Shown here piece by piece: positions 1-5,777 of a stretch of 5,912 nucleotides of DNA; positions within the stretch are counted from its first letter, which is position 1; each line of letters starts with the position of its first letter. Position numbers and translations under genes: made by a program. Source of the stretch: Bryobacterales bacterium (lineage in GTDB: Bacteria > Acidobacteriota > Terriglobia > Bryobacterales > Bryobacteraceae); assembly GCA_003139735.1 (NCBI GenBank), contig PLGA01000360.1, positions 4,352 through 10,263 of the forward strand. Direction: 5' to 3'. The notes below the pieces were generated by a model. That model did no database searches and was not told the origin of the DNA. It worked only from the letters and a program-made list of their open reading frames with translations.

Positions 1-2
1 CC

Positions 3-83
3 GTGCCTACCTTCCTTTTGTGTTTGCTGGCCGTCGTGGTGGTCAGGATGCGCGGAGGCTGGCGCTTCCATCCCGACGCCTAA
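3..83 (+). CDS. C-terminal tail of a membrane protein, cut by the left window edge
   Basis: An open frame enters from the left edge and stops at TAA 81-83, giving 26 visible residues. They form one strongly hydrophobic stretch (FLLCLLAVVVV), then a basic, aromatic tail (RMRGGWRFHPDA). This is what the last transmembrane helix and cytoplasmic tail of a membrane protein look like, with positive charges just after the helix. The pattern of a helix ending in LLA, then a basic residue and GW, loosely recalls the end of TRIC/UPF0126-type channels, but 26 residues cannot settle this. The gene would be convergent with the minus-strand glycan cluster, its stop lying 137 bp from the stop of the MFS gene. 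That it is a real gene is inferred from the hydrophobicity and frame alone; the other two plus-strand frames here give arginine-rich, shadow-like translations. Confidence 0.42.
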   Translation: MPTFLLCLLAVVVVRMRGGWRFHPDA

Positions 84-119
84 CAGGCGCTTCGTGCGCC
101 CGCGGGTCCCGGCGCGATC

Positions 120-139
120 GTCGCTGCCTCGGCAGCGAC
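120..139. repeat. 9-bp perfect inverted repeat between convergent genes
   Basis: GTCGCTGCC and GGCAGCGAC pair perfectly around a 2-nt centre (TC). The repeat lies between the stop of the left plus-strand gene and the stop of the minus-strand MFS gene, where a bidirectional terminator would be expected. Neither strand has a run of T after the stem, so it is not a standard intrinsic terminator. It could still act as a 3'-end stabilising hairpin or a Rho-dependent end. Confidence 0.4.
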
Positions 140-177
140 CTTCAACTCCGATGCGCCGTACGGCACTCGCTTTCTCC

Positions 178-196
178 TTCCCAATATTTCCCAATA
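178..196. repeat. Short tandem direct repeat TTCCCAATA x2
   Basis: TTCCCAATA occurs at 178-186 and again at 188-196, a 10-bp period matching one helical turn. It forms an AT-rich island in otherwise GC-rich DNA, 25 bp beyond the stop of the MFS gene. Two same-face copies could be a protein-binding site, but only two copies are present and no downstream start is close by, so this is a weak call. Confidence 0.25.
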
Positions 197-220
197 GGAT
201 TTTGCGCAGGCAGGGAGGGA

Positions 221-1465
221 TTATGTGGGCGAAAGCGCCCTGAGAGCTCTACGCGTCGAAATCGGCGGGGCGCCCGGCGGCCAGAAGCGCAGCGCCAACG
301 CAATGGTCAGCGCCTGCGCGCAAGCGATCAGCGCCACGCAGGCCGGCCACCCGCCGCGGCTCCATAACGGACCCGCCACGGTTGCGCCAATGCTTCCGCC
401 CGAGTAGTAGAACATCACGTACAGCCCCACCGCCGCCGCGCGCGCCTCGCTCGCGGCGGCGCCGATGTAGCTCGATGCCGCCGCCTGCGCCACGAACACG
501 CCGGTGCAGCACAGCGCCAGACCCGCCATCACCACCGGCAGGCTGCGAACCAGGGTCAGGCAGATGCCGGCGGCGCCGCCCAGAAATGCCGCCGTCAGAG
601 CGTACCGGTGGCCCATCCGGTCGATCAGGCGGCCCGCAAACGGCGTAATCGCCGCGCCAACCAGATACACCACGAACAGCCACCCGAGCGCCGCCGTACT
701 CAGCCGGAACGGCGGCGCGGCCAGGTAGAAGTTCACGTAGGTGAACGTGGTGAGCAGCGTGAAGAATACGCAGAAACCGACCGCGTAAGTGGCCACCAGG
801 CGGGGATTGCGCAAATGCCGCGCCATCGCACGCACCGCGCATACGCGGCTGCCGGCGGAGGCCAGGCGCCGGCCGGGCGGCAGCCAAGCCCAAATCGCGG
901 CCGCTCCCAGCGTGTTGAGCGTTCCCAGGAAAATGAAGGACCAGCGCCAGGAGGAATGCGACGCCACCAGCGCCGAGATCGTCCTTCCGCAAAATCCTCC
1001 CAGGACCGTGCCGGTGACGTAGGCGGCCATGGCGGCTCCGCCGCCTTCATCCCACTCCTCGTTGATATACGCCACCGTGATGGCGAAGATCCCGGGCGTG
1101 AACAGACCCTGTAAACATCGCCAGAACAGGAGTTGTCCGAAGCTACGCGCTGTGGCTGCCAGCAGTGTGGGCGCGGCCACCAGGAAAGCGGCCCAGACGA
1201 TCGCATTTCTGCGGCCGAACCGGTCGGCCGCCGCTCCCGCCAGCGGGGCTGCGACGGCCACCGCTATGGTCGAAACCGTCACCGTGAAACTGATGGCCGC
1301 GGCCGACTTGCCAAACACGGCGGCCAGCATGGGAAGCAACGGCTGAGGGGCATAGAGCGCCAGAAACGCGCAGAACCCCGCCAGCACGACGGCAGCCGTG
1401 CGCCTGCGGCGGAGCGCATGCGATGCCGCGCTCAGTTCCGGCCCTTCATGCGCGTGGTCCGCCAC
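221..1465 (-). CDS. YnfM-like major facilitator superfamily (MFS) transporter
   Basis: This is a 12-helix inner-membrane carrier, probably a proton-driven exporter; the substrate cannot be read from the sequence. With a GTG start at 1465 it is 414 residues. The MFS motif A loop is clear at about 77-86 (GAAADRFGRR), and its pseudo-repeat in the second half is at about 278-287 (GRLIDRMGHR). The segments FTVTVSTIAVAVAAPLAG, ASSYIGAAASEARA and YVMFYYSGGSIG closely resemble my recollection of the Escherichia coli YnfM/AraJ-type efflux permeases. The start is uncertain. GTG 1465 has no Shine-Dalgarno sequence, whereas a CTG at 1435-1433 overlaps the TGA of the upstream glycosyltransferase (CTGA) and sits 6 nt after AAGGG (1446-1442), giving 404 residues. 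The frame stays open to an ATG at 1789, but that extension is rich in Gly and Arg and only shadows the glycosyltransferase. It is the last gene of the cluster. A role in exporting a glycan or its precursor is inference from position. Confidence 0.88.
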   Translation of the reverse strand: MADHAHEGPELSAASHALRRRRTAAVVLAGFCAFLALYAPQPLLPMLAAVFGKSAAAISFTVTVSTIAVAVAAPLAGAAADRFGRRNAIVWAAFLVAAPTLLAATARSFGQLLFWRCLQGLFTPGIFAITVAYINEEWDEGGGAAMAAYVTGTVLGGFCGRTISALVASHSSWRWSFIFLGTLNTLGAAAIWAWLPPGRRLASAGSRVCAVRAMARHLRNPRLVATYAVGFCVFFTLLTTFTYVNFYLAAPPFRLSTAALGWLFVVYLVGAAITPFAGRLIDRMGHRYALTAAFLGGAAGICLTLVRSLPVVMAGLALCCTGVFVAQAAASSYIGAAASEARAAAVGLYVMFYYSGGSIGATVAGPLWSRGGWPACVALIACAQALTIALALRFWPPGAPPISTRRALRALSPT

Positions 1466-2577
1466 AACGTCGCCGGCTGAACGAAGAACACCACCACCGA
1501 CAGCAACGCCGCCGCGTTCATAGCCAGGAAGGTCCGCGCCGGAGACGTGACGCGCTTCAGAGGGAATTTTCGCGGAACCAGCCCGTCCACCAGCGCGAGA
1601 ACCCCCAGAAACGCCGCGGCGATCAAGAGAAGGTCTCTGAACGGCGAGGCGTTCAACGCCAGAGTTGACGCGAAGGCCAACAAAAGGGCCCAAGGTAGCG
1701 CCAGCCGTGAGAATTTGTGCGAAAGGAAATCGAGGCGCATTCGATTGGCCCCGGTGAACAACTCCGGCATGCGAACGCATACCTGCCACAGGCCCGCCAG
1801 GGTCCGCAGCCTCCGGCGGAACTCCGTCGTCCCGGCCATCGGGTAATCGAAGGCAATGGCTTTTGGGTCGAAGACTACGCGGAACCCGCGAAAGAACACC
1901 CGTTGCGAAATGACGGCGTCGTCGGTGAGCGCATCCGTAGGGAGAGGACTAGCCAAACTGCGGCGCATCGCGTAGATGCACCCCGTAACGCTGAACACCG
2001 AGTCGATCTCGGAATGCCTTTGGCGAGCCCATAGCTCGTAGCGCCAGTACGCTCCCATGTCGCGCTGGACGCCGGTGGAATCGGCGCCGAGGATTAGCAA
2101 CTTGCCCGTCACGGCCCCCACGCTGGGGTCGGCGAAATTCGCCACCAGATGCGCCAGCGCATCCGGGTCGAGCGGCTGGCGCACGTCCGTAAAAAACACA
2201 ATCTCACCGGAGGAATGTTCCAATCCCGCGTTGATCGCGGCGGCCTTCCCTCCGCGGGGAAGCCGAAGCAGGCGGACGCCGCGGCTGGCGAAAGACTCCA
2301 CGCTGCCGTCCGTGCCATCCGTCGATCCGTCCGACACCACCAGGATATCCAGCAGCTCGGCCGGATACCGCAACGCCAGCAGAGATTCGAGTTTGGCGAC
2401 GATGAACCCTTCGCCGTCGTGAACCACCAACACGACCGATACCGTGGCGCGGAAGCCCATGTCCTTGCGCACCGGCGGAGCCGTGCGGCGCCTCCCGAGG
2501 GCCAGGAAGACGGGGTAAAGGACGATGGTGTACAGGACGATGGCGGCGCCAACCGCCAGCCCCGCGCCCGCCCACAT
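1432..2577 (-). CDS. Membrane-anchored family 2 glycosyltransferase (GT2)
   Basis: This 381-residue enzyme is predicted to transfer a sugar from a nucleotide donor onto a lipid-linked or growing glycan at the cytoplasmic face. An N-terminal helix (about 6-27) leads to a GT-A domain: VSVVLVVHDGEGFI (46-59), the nucleotide-binding SDGSTDGT (82-89), GGKAAAINAGLE (109-120), the metal-site segment FFTDVRQ (128-134), VTGKL (156-160) and the acid/base region TDD (218-220). Three hydrophobic segments follow at about 292-310, 315-333 and 349-366, as in processive or membrane-bound GT2 enzymes. Two sites differ from the textbook family: DXD reads D-V-R, and QxxRW is replaced by RRLRT (255-259). From memory, DARQ and RKVRT-like versions occur in one GT2 subgroup, so this is probably a subfamily trait. 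The ATG shares one base with the upstream stop (TGATG), and GGAAG lies a few bases before it. The acceptor and donor are unknown. Confidence 0.9.
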   Translation of the reverse strand: MWAGAGLAVGAAIVLYTIVLYPVFLALGRRRTAPPVRKDMGFRATVSVVLVVHDGEGFIVAKLESLLALRYPAELLDILVVSDGSTDGTDGSVESFASRGVRLLRLPRGGKAAAINAGLEHSSGEIVFFTDVRQPLDPDALAHLVANFADPSVGAVTGKLLILGADSTGVQRDMGAYWRYELWARQRHSEIDSVFSVTGCIYAMRRSLASPLPTDALTDDAVISQRVFFRGFRVVFDPKAIAFDYPMAGTTEFRRRLRTLAGLWQVCVRMPELFTGANRMRLDFLSHKFSRLALPWALLLAFASTLALNASPFRDLLLIAAAFLGVLALVDGLVPRKFPLKRVTSPARTFLAMNAAALLSVVVFFVQPATLWRTTRMKGRN

Positions 2578-3872
2578 CAGAGGCTTCCAGCCTGCCCGCT
2601 CGGAGCCGCGTTGTGCGCGGCGGATCGGGACGGGAATATGGTTCTCAGCAGCAATTCCAGATCGAGCGAGACGCTGTTCTGCTTCACGTAATACAGGTCG
2701 TACTCCAGGCGAAGCGCCTCATCCGGCGTGTCGCTTGTGTTCGCCAAGTTCATTTGCGACCATCCGAGGATGCCGGGCTTAACCGTGAATCGATGCGCAT
2801 AGACGGGCGCCAACCGGCCCAAACGCCGGGCGAATTCCAGCCGCACCGGCGGAGGACCGAAGAAAGCCATCTCGCCCCGCACCACGTTGATCAGCCGCGG
2901 CAGGAACGCCAGGTGCAAGGCGGAGAGCGCCCTGCCGATCGCATGGGTTCGCCCATCCCTGCCGCGCGTTCCGAATCGCAGCAGATTAAAGGGTATCATC
3001 TGGAACCCCATACACTCGGTGCGTTCGAGGATCGGCCCTCCCCTCCCAACGAGCGCAATGGCCGCGGCCGGGAGGATCAGCAGGGGAGATAACACCAGGA
3101 GCGAAGCCAATCCGATCACGTTCGTGTAAATGGCTTGTATCGCCATTCCCATCCGATCGGCGTTGGTGGAGCGGGAAAACAGCAGGTCCATGGGACGCAA
3201 CGCGTCCCAACGAAGCCGCCCTAGAAGGCTTTCGTGCAATGCCGCGCCGTCGACCACCGGCGTACCGGAATATTGCACATCCAACAGTACCCGAGGCGAC
3301 GCAGGGACGCCGGCCGCCACCACGCGGCCAGGCCGCTTCTCCGCCACGATTTTGGCCAAGCTGCCGGGAGGGCCAAGGTAAGCTAAGTCACGGGGAACCC
3401 GCGCTCGGTCGTCTTCCACCACGCCGACAATCTGCCCGCGAAAGGAGGGCGCCAAAGCGGCAGCCACGGAGTCGAACCCGAGGAAAAGCACGCCGGAAGG
3501 GGCTCCGGCCGTGCCCGGGTAAATCCATTTCGGCCAAACAGCCATGAGAACGACCGACAAGACAGCGCCGGCGGCAAGGGCCGTTAAGGGGGCAGGCCAG
3601 AACCCGAAAACATAAGCCAAGCCGTACTGTGACAGCAGGGTCAGCCCGGCGGCGTAAAACAACTGGTCGATCCACAAACTGAGGCCGGTTTCCCGATCCT
3701 GCAAGGCCCTGGCCGCAATGCACGACGCGAGGGCCGATGCCGGAACCGCCACCAGCCAATTCGTGCGCCCCGCCGCAAAGAGCCGTGAGACCGCGTAAAA
3801 GGCGGTCAGGCAAGCCAACAGGTCGAAGGCCGCGGGAAGGACTCGGGCGCGTTCTCCCATGCCCGTGTTCAT
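2577..3872 (-). CDS. WbaP/WcaJ-type sugar transferase (polyprenyl glycosylphosphotransferase) with a degenerate active site
   Basis: Members of this family move a sugar 1-phosphate from a UDP-sugar to undecaprenyl phosphate, starting exopolysaccharide or O-antigen repeat units. The 431-residue architecture is typical: four N-terminal helices (about 14-32, 38-57, 67-89, 95-114), a Rossmann-like middle domain (about 126-210, ending YSGTPVVDG), a re-entrant membrane helix (about 247-274) and a catalytic domain containing LPRLINVVRGEMAFFGPPP (324-342), VKPGILGWSQMN (364-375) and YDLYYVKQ (391-398). The usual LDELPQL segment reads LAFLPRL (321-327), so the catalytic Asp-Glu pair is Ala322-Phe323; the codons are GCG TTC. 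The KFRTM motif reads LRFGT (298-302), and GPRP reads GPPP. Arg284, Glu286 and Gly289 of the RQERVG region seem kept. No stop or frameshift is present. It overlaps the WecA-like gene by ATGA and has GGAG 4 nt before the ATG. It may be catalytically inactive, a scaffold, or an enzyme with altered chemistry. Confidence 0.88.
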   Translation of the reverse strand: MNTGMGERARVLPAAFDLLACLTAFYAVSRLFAAGRTNWLVAVPASALASCIAARALQDRETGLSLWIDQLFYAAGLTLLSQYGLAYVFGFWPAPLTALAAGAVLSVVLMAVWPKWIYPGTAGAPSGVLFLGFDSVAAALAPSFRGQIVGVVEDDRARVPRDLAYLGPPGSLAKIVAEKRPGRVVAAGVPASPRVLLDVQYSGTPVVDGAALHESLLGRLRWDALRPMDLLFSRSTNADRMGMAIQAIYTNVIGLASLLVLSPLLILPAAAIALVGRGGPILERTECMGFQMIPFNLLRFGTRGRDGRTHAIGRALSALHLAFLPRLINVVRGEMAFFGPPPVRLEFARRLGRLAPVYAHRFTVKPGILGWSQMNLANTSDTPDEALRLEYDLYYVKQNSVSLDLELLLRTIFPSRSAAHNAAPSGQAGSL

Positions 3873-5284
3873 GCGACTCCAGCGGCGGAGCCATGGGCCG
3901 CGGCCCGATGCCCGTCACTCCCCGGAAACGTGCGCTTGAGGATCTCGGCCAAGCCAATAAGATCGAGATCGCCGGAGGCCGTGGCGGCGCCGGATACGCC
4001 CTCCACCTGAATCGACTCGGTCTCGGAGAGCGGGATGTTGAGGGACCAGTCGAATGCAGCGCCAGGGCGGAACGCTTCCTCCCGGACGCCGTCGGCGCCG
4101 GACCAGCGGAGCTTCGTGAGGCCCAGGCCTTTCCCCTCGCGCACCAACCTATCCCACCACTCGTCTTCGCTGGCGGCGGTTTCGAGCGCGGCGACGACCC
4201 GCTCAAGCCGGGCCTTGCTATTCGCCGCGCGCTTTACGCCGGGGTCCAGCAACAGCCGCCGGCCGAGGTCGAACTCGGAATAACGCAGCTTGCGGATGCC
4301 GAACCAGGCGGTCGCGCAGAACAGAATGACGATCGATCCCTGAGTCACGCCTCCGACCTTGGAACTCGCCAGCAAAGCGAAGGCTGCGGCCAGGGCGCCG
4401 ACCAGATAGAGCACCCAAACCGCTTGACGCGGGGACAGTCCGCGGTCGAGCAGACGGTGATGGATGTGGCCCCGGTCGCCCTGGAAGATCGGCTTTCTTC
4501 CGATGATCCGCCGCAAAACCGAAAGGGATACATCGAACAGCGGGATGGAAAGCGCCAGCAGCGGCACGAACATGCTCAACAACGTATAGGTCTTCTGGGT
4601 CCAGAACATGCCGTAGCTGCCTAACAGGAATCCAATCAGCAAGGCTCCGGAGTCTCCCAGGAAAACGGTGGCGGGGTTAAAGTTGTAGCACAAAAACCCA
4701 AGCAGCGCGCCGGCCAGGGGAAAGGTGGCGTAGGCCAGCGGAAGATCGTGGTGCAGCAGGGCCGCCGTGAAGAGGGTCAAGGTGGCCAGCAGCCCCATTC
4801 CCGCGCACAAACCGTCCAGCCCATCGATGAGGTTGAGGGCATTGCTGGCGAGGACCAGCCAGAACACGGTCAGCGGCCAGTCGATCCAAACGGGCAGCTC
4901 GTAGTGGAAAACGGCCCCCACGTGCAATCCGCTCTGGAAAGCCACGCACGCGGCGAGGATGAGGCCAAGAAGCTTCCAAATGGGCTTGAGTGAAAAGAAA
5001 TCGTCGAGGAGGCCGACCAGGAAGGCGATGGCGGCTCCCGGAATTACCTTCCATGGCGCCAACCCGCTCGACCACGGCCGGTCCAGGCCGCCGATGACGA
5101 TGAGGGAAAGCCCGTAGGATAAGGCGATGGCGACGCCCCCGACGCGCGGCACGGGATGCACGTGGACTTTGCGCAGGCCGGGCCGATCCACCACGTAGAA
5201 CGAACGGGATATGTCGCGGATGATCGGCGTGAGGATCAGTGCAATGAAAAAAGCCTTGCCGGCCATCCACAACAGTTCGACCAT
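3869..5284 (-). CDS. WecA/TagO-type undecaprenyl-phosphate sugar-1-phosphate transferase with C-terminal extension
   Basis: This MraY/WecA-family integral membrane enzyme is predicted to transfer a HexNAc 1-phosphate (GlcNAc-1-P in the best-known members) from a UDP-sugar to undecaprenyl phosphate, the first step of a lipid-linked glycan. All signature segments are present: DRPGLRKVHVHPVPRVGG (33-50), the DD pair in GLLDDFFSLKP (91-101), SNALNLIDGLDGL (147-159), FLGDSG (208-213), FD (250-251) and the WecA/TagO-specific RGHIHHRLL (271-279), which separates it from MraY proper. About eleven hydrophobic segments span residues 9-330. The core should end near 335, but the protein runs to 471: the last 135 residues are soluble, with a helix and ASEDEWWDRLVREGKGLGLTKLRW (371-394), then a probable beta region. 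The start is ATG 5284 with no clear Shine-Dalgarno sequence; a second in-frame ATG at 5266 is possible. It lies 31 nt after the small first gene and overlaps the next by ATGA. The donor sugar is inferred from the family. Confidence 0.93.
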   Translation of the reverse strand: MVELLWMAGKAFFIALILTPIIRDISRSFYVVDRPGLRKVHVHPVPRVGGVAIALSYGLSLIVIGGLDRPWSSGLAPWKVIPGAAIAFLVGLLDDFFSLKPIWKLLGLILAACVAFQSGLHVGAVFHYELPVWIDWPLTVFWLVLASNALNLIDGLDGLCAGMGLLATLTLFTAALLHHDLPLAYATFPLAGALLGFLCYNFNPATVFLGDSGALLIGFLLGSYGMFWTQKTYTLLSMFVPLLALSIPLFDVSLSVLRRIIGRKPIFQGDRGHIHHRLLDRGLSPRQAVWVLYLVGALAAAFALLASSKVGGVTQGSIVILFCATAWFGIRKLRYSEFDLGRRLLLDPGVKRAANSKARLERVVAALETAASEDEWWDRLVREGKGLGLTKLRWSGADGVREEAFRPGAAFDWSLNIPLSETESIQVEGVSGAATASGDLDLIGLAEILKRTFPGSDGHRAAAHGSAAGVA

Positions 5285-5315
5285 AACTAAATGTCCGGTT
5301 CCGGGCCGCCGGCGC

Positions 5316-5627
5316 TCAACCCCAATGATCGCGATCGGTGGCTAACTTGGCGCGATCCAGCGCATGTTCGACCAGTACGGAACCCACGGACCCGTCCCAT
5401 TCGCATAACTCGCCCAAGTACAGCATGCACCCCGATTCGATCTCAAGCGGCGCCCCCAGGGCGGGATCCGAACCCTGAAGGTCGAGTTGCAGAACCCGGC
5501 CCTTCCAGCCGAGAACCGGCGCGTCTCGAAACTCTCCGTCCGGCAGCAGGCGAAACCTGACGACGGTCTCCGGGGCGCGGACCGTGCCGGCCCCGGCGGA
5601 AGAATCGCTGGAAGCCAAGCTACTCAC
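5316..5627 (-). CDS. Small PilZ-like protein of unknown function
   Basis: This is a 103-residue soluble protein with no signal peptide or membrane helix. After a Ser/Ala-rich, flexible N-terminus (1-20) it alternates short beta-like segments: TVVRFRLLP, APVLGWKGRVLQLDL, APLEIESGCMLYLGELCEW and SVLVEHALDRAK. The end (YLGELCEW, then VEHAL) resembles the last strands of PilZ domains, where LGEV, C and LEHAL-like text is common. The c-di-GMP-binding signature RxxxR plus D/NxSxxG is not visible: the equivalent region reads LGWKGRV. It is therefore a PilZ-like barrel that probably does not bind c-di-GMP in the standard way, or a different small barrel. The GTG start at 5627 is fixed by GGAGGAG at 5633-5639, five bases upstream, and a TATAAT promoter lies just before it. 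It is the first gene of the glycan cluster, with a 31-nt gap to the WecA-like gene, so a regulatory role in glycan synthesis is possible but unproven. Confidence 0.75.
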   Translation of the reverse strand: MSSLASSDSSAGAGTVRAPETVVRFRLLPDGEFRDAPVLGWKGRVLQLDLQGSDPALGAPLEIESGCMLYLGELCEWDGSVGSVLVEHALDRAKLATDRDHWG

Positions 5628-5632
5628 GGCTG

Positions 5633-5639
5633 CTCCTCC
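5633..5639 (-). promoter_or_regulatory. Strong Shine-Dalgarno site for the first gene
   Basis: GGAGGAG on the minus strand lies five bases before the GTG at 5627-5625. It is the strongest ribosome binding site in the cluster and decides the GTG start of the small PilZ-like protein. Confidence 0.8.
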
Positions 5640-5658
5640 GGGAATCGGACACCCCCGT

Positions 5659-5688
5659 ATTATAGCCTACCCCGTTTCGTTTTGCGCA
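5659..5688 (-). promoter_or_regulatory. Sigma-70-type promoter of the glycan operon
   Basis: On the minus strand a perfect TATAAT lies at 5664-5659. The best -35 candidate at 18-bp spacing is TGCGCA (5688-5683), which matches TTGACA at only three of six positions, and there is no TG extension of the -10. Transcription would start near 5652, leaving a leader of about 25 nt before the GTG. A perfect -10 with a poor -35 suggests a promoter of modest strength or one needing an activator. No other good promoter is seen inside the cluster, where the gaps are nil or 31 nt. Confidence 0.65.
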
Positions 5689-5748
5689 CTTCAGTCCTGT
5701 CCGTGGATCTGAGTGTTCGGGGCAGCTTCGTGGTGAGAATTCCCCGGC

Positions 5749-5769
5749 GGGCAAGGCAGTGCCTTGCCC
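5749..5769. repeat. Perfect 10-bp palindromic element (REP-like)
   Basis: GGGCAAGGCA and TGCCTTGCCC pair perfectly around a single central base. The element lies in the 150-bp gap between the upstream gene's stop and the operon promoter. No T-run follows on the minus strand, so it is not a classic terminator, although a hairpin could protect the 3' end of the upstream mRNA. Similar GGGGCAAGGC/GCCTTGCCCC text is, from memory, found as dispersed intergenic palindromes in several environmental bacterial genomes. Only one copy is visible here. Confidence 0.6.
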
Positions 5770-5777
5770 CTACGAGT

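Noticed and set aside
120..139. Intrinsic terminator at the 9-bp hairpin
   Set aside because: No T-run follows the stem on either strand, so I list it only as an inverted repeat.
227..240. Small hairpin GGGCG-AAAG-CGCCC near the end of the MFS gene
   Set aside because: It is a 5-bp stem inside coding sequence with no T-tract, expected by chance in GC-rich DNA.
20..367. Plus-strand open frame of 115 codons at the left end
   Set aside because: The translation is extremely Arg-rich, runs through the intergenic hairpin into the antisense of the MFS gene and has no ribosome binding site; the hydrophobic frame 3-83 is the better candidate there.
249..992. Minus-strand open frame of 247 codons inside the MFS gene, and similar ones at 733-1206 and 3388-4206
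   Set aside because: They are alternative frames of recognised genes; their translations lack hydrophobic periodicity or motifs and have skewed Arg/Gly/Pro content.
1466..1789. Upstream extension of the MFS frame to an ATG at 1789
   Set aside because: The extra 108 residues are Gly/Arg/Val-rich, carry no membrane or MFS feature and overlap the conserved glycosyltransferase C-terminus in another frame.
3737..4624. Long plus-strand open frame (295 codons) antisense to the WecA-like and WbaP-like genes
   Set aside because: It lies fully opposite two well-recognised genes, its translation is rich in Arg, Glu, Gln and Gly without any motif, and it is the usual shadow of GC-rich coding DNA.
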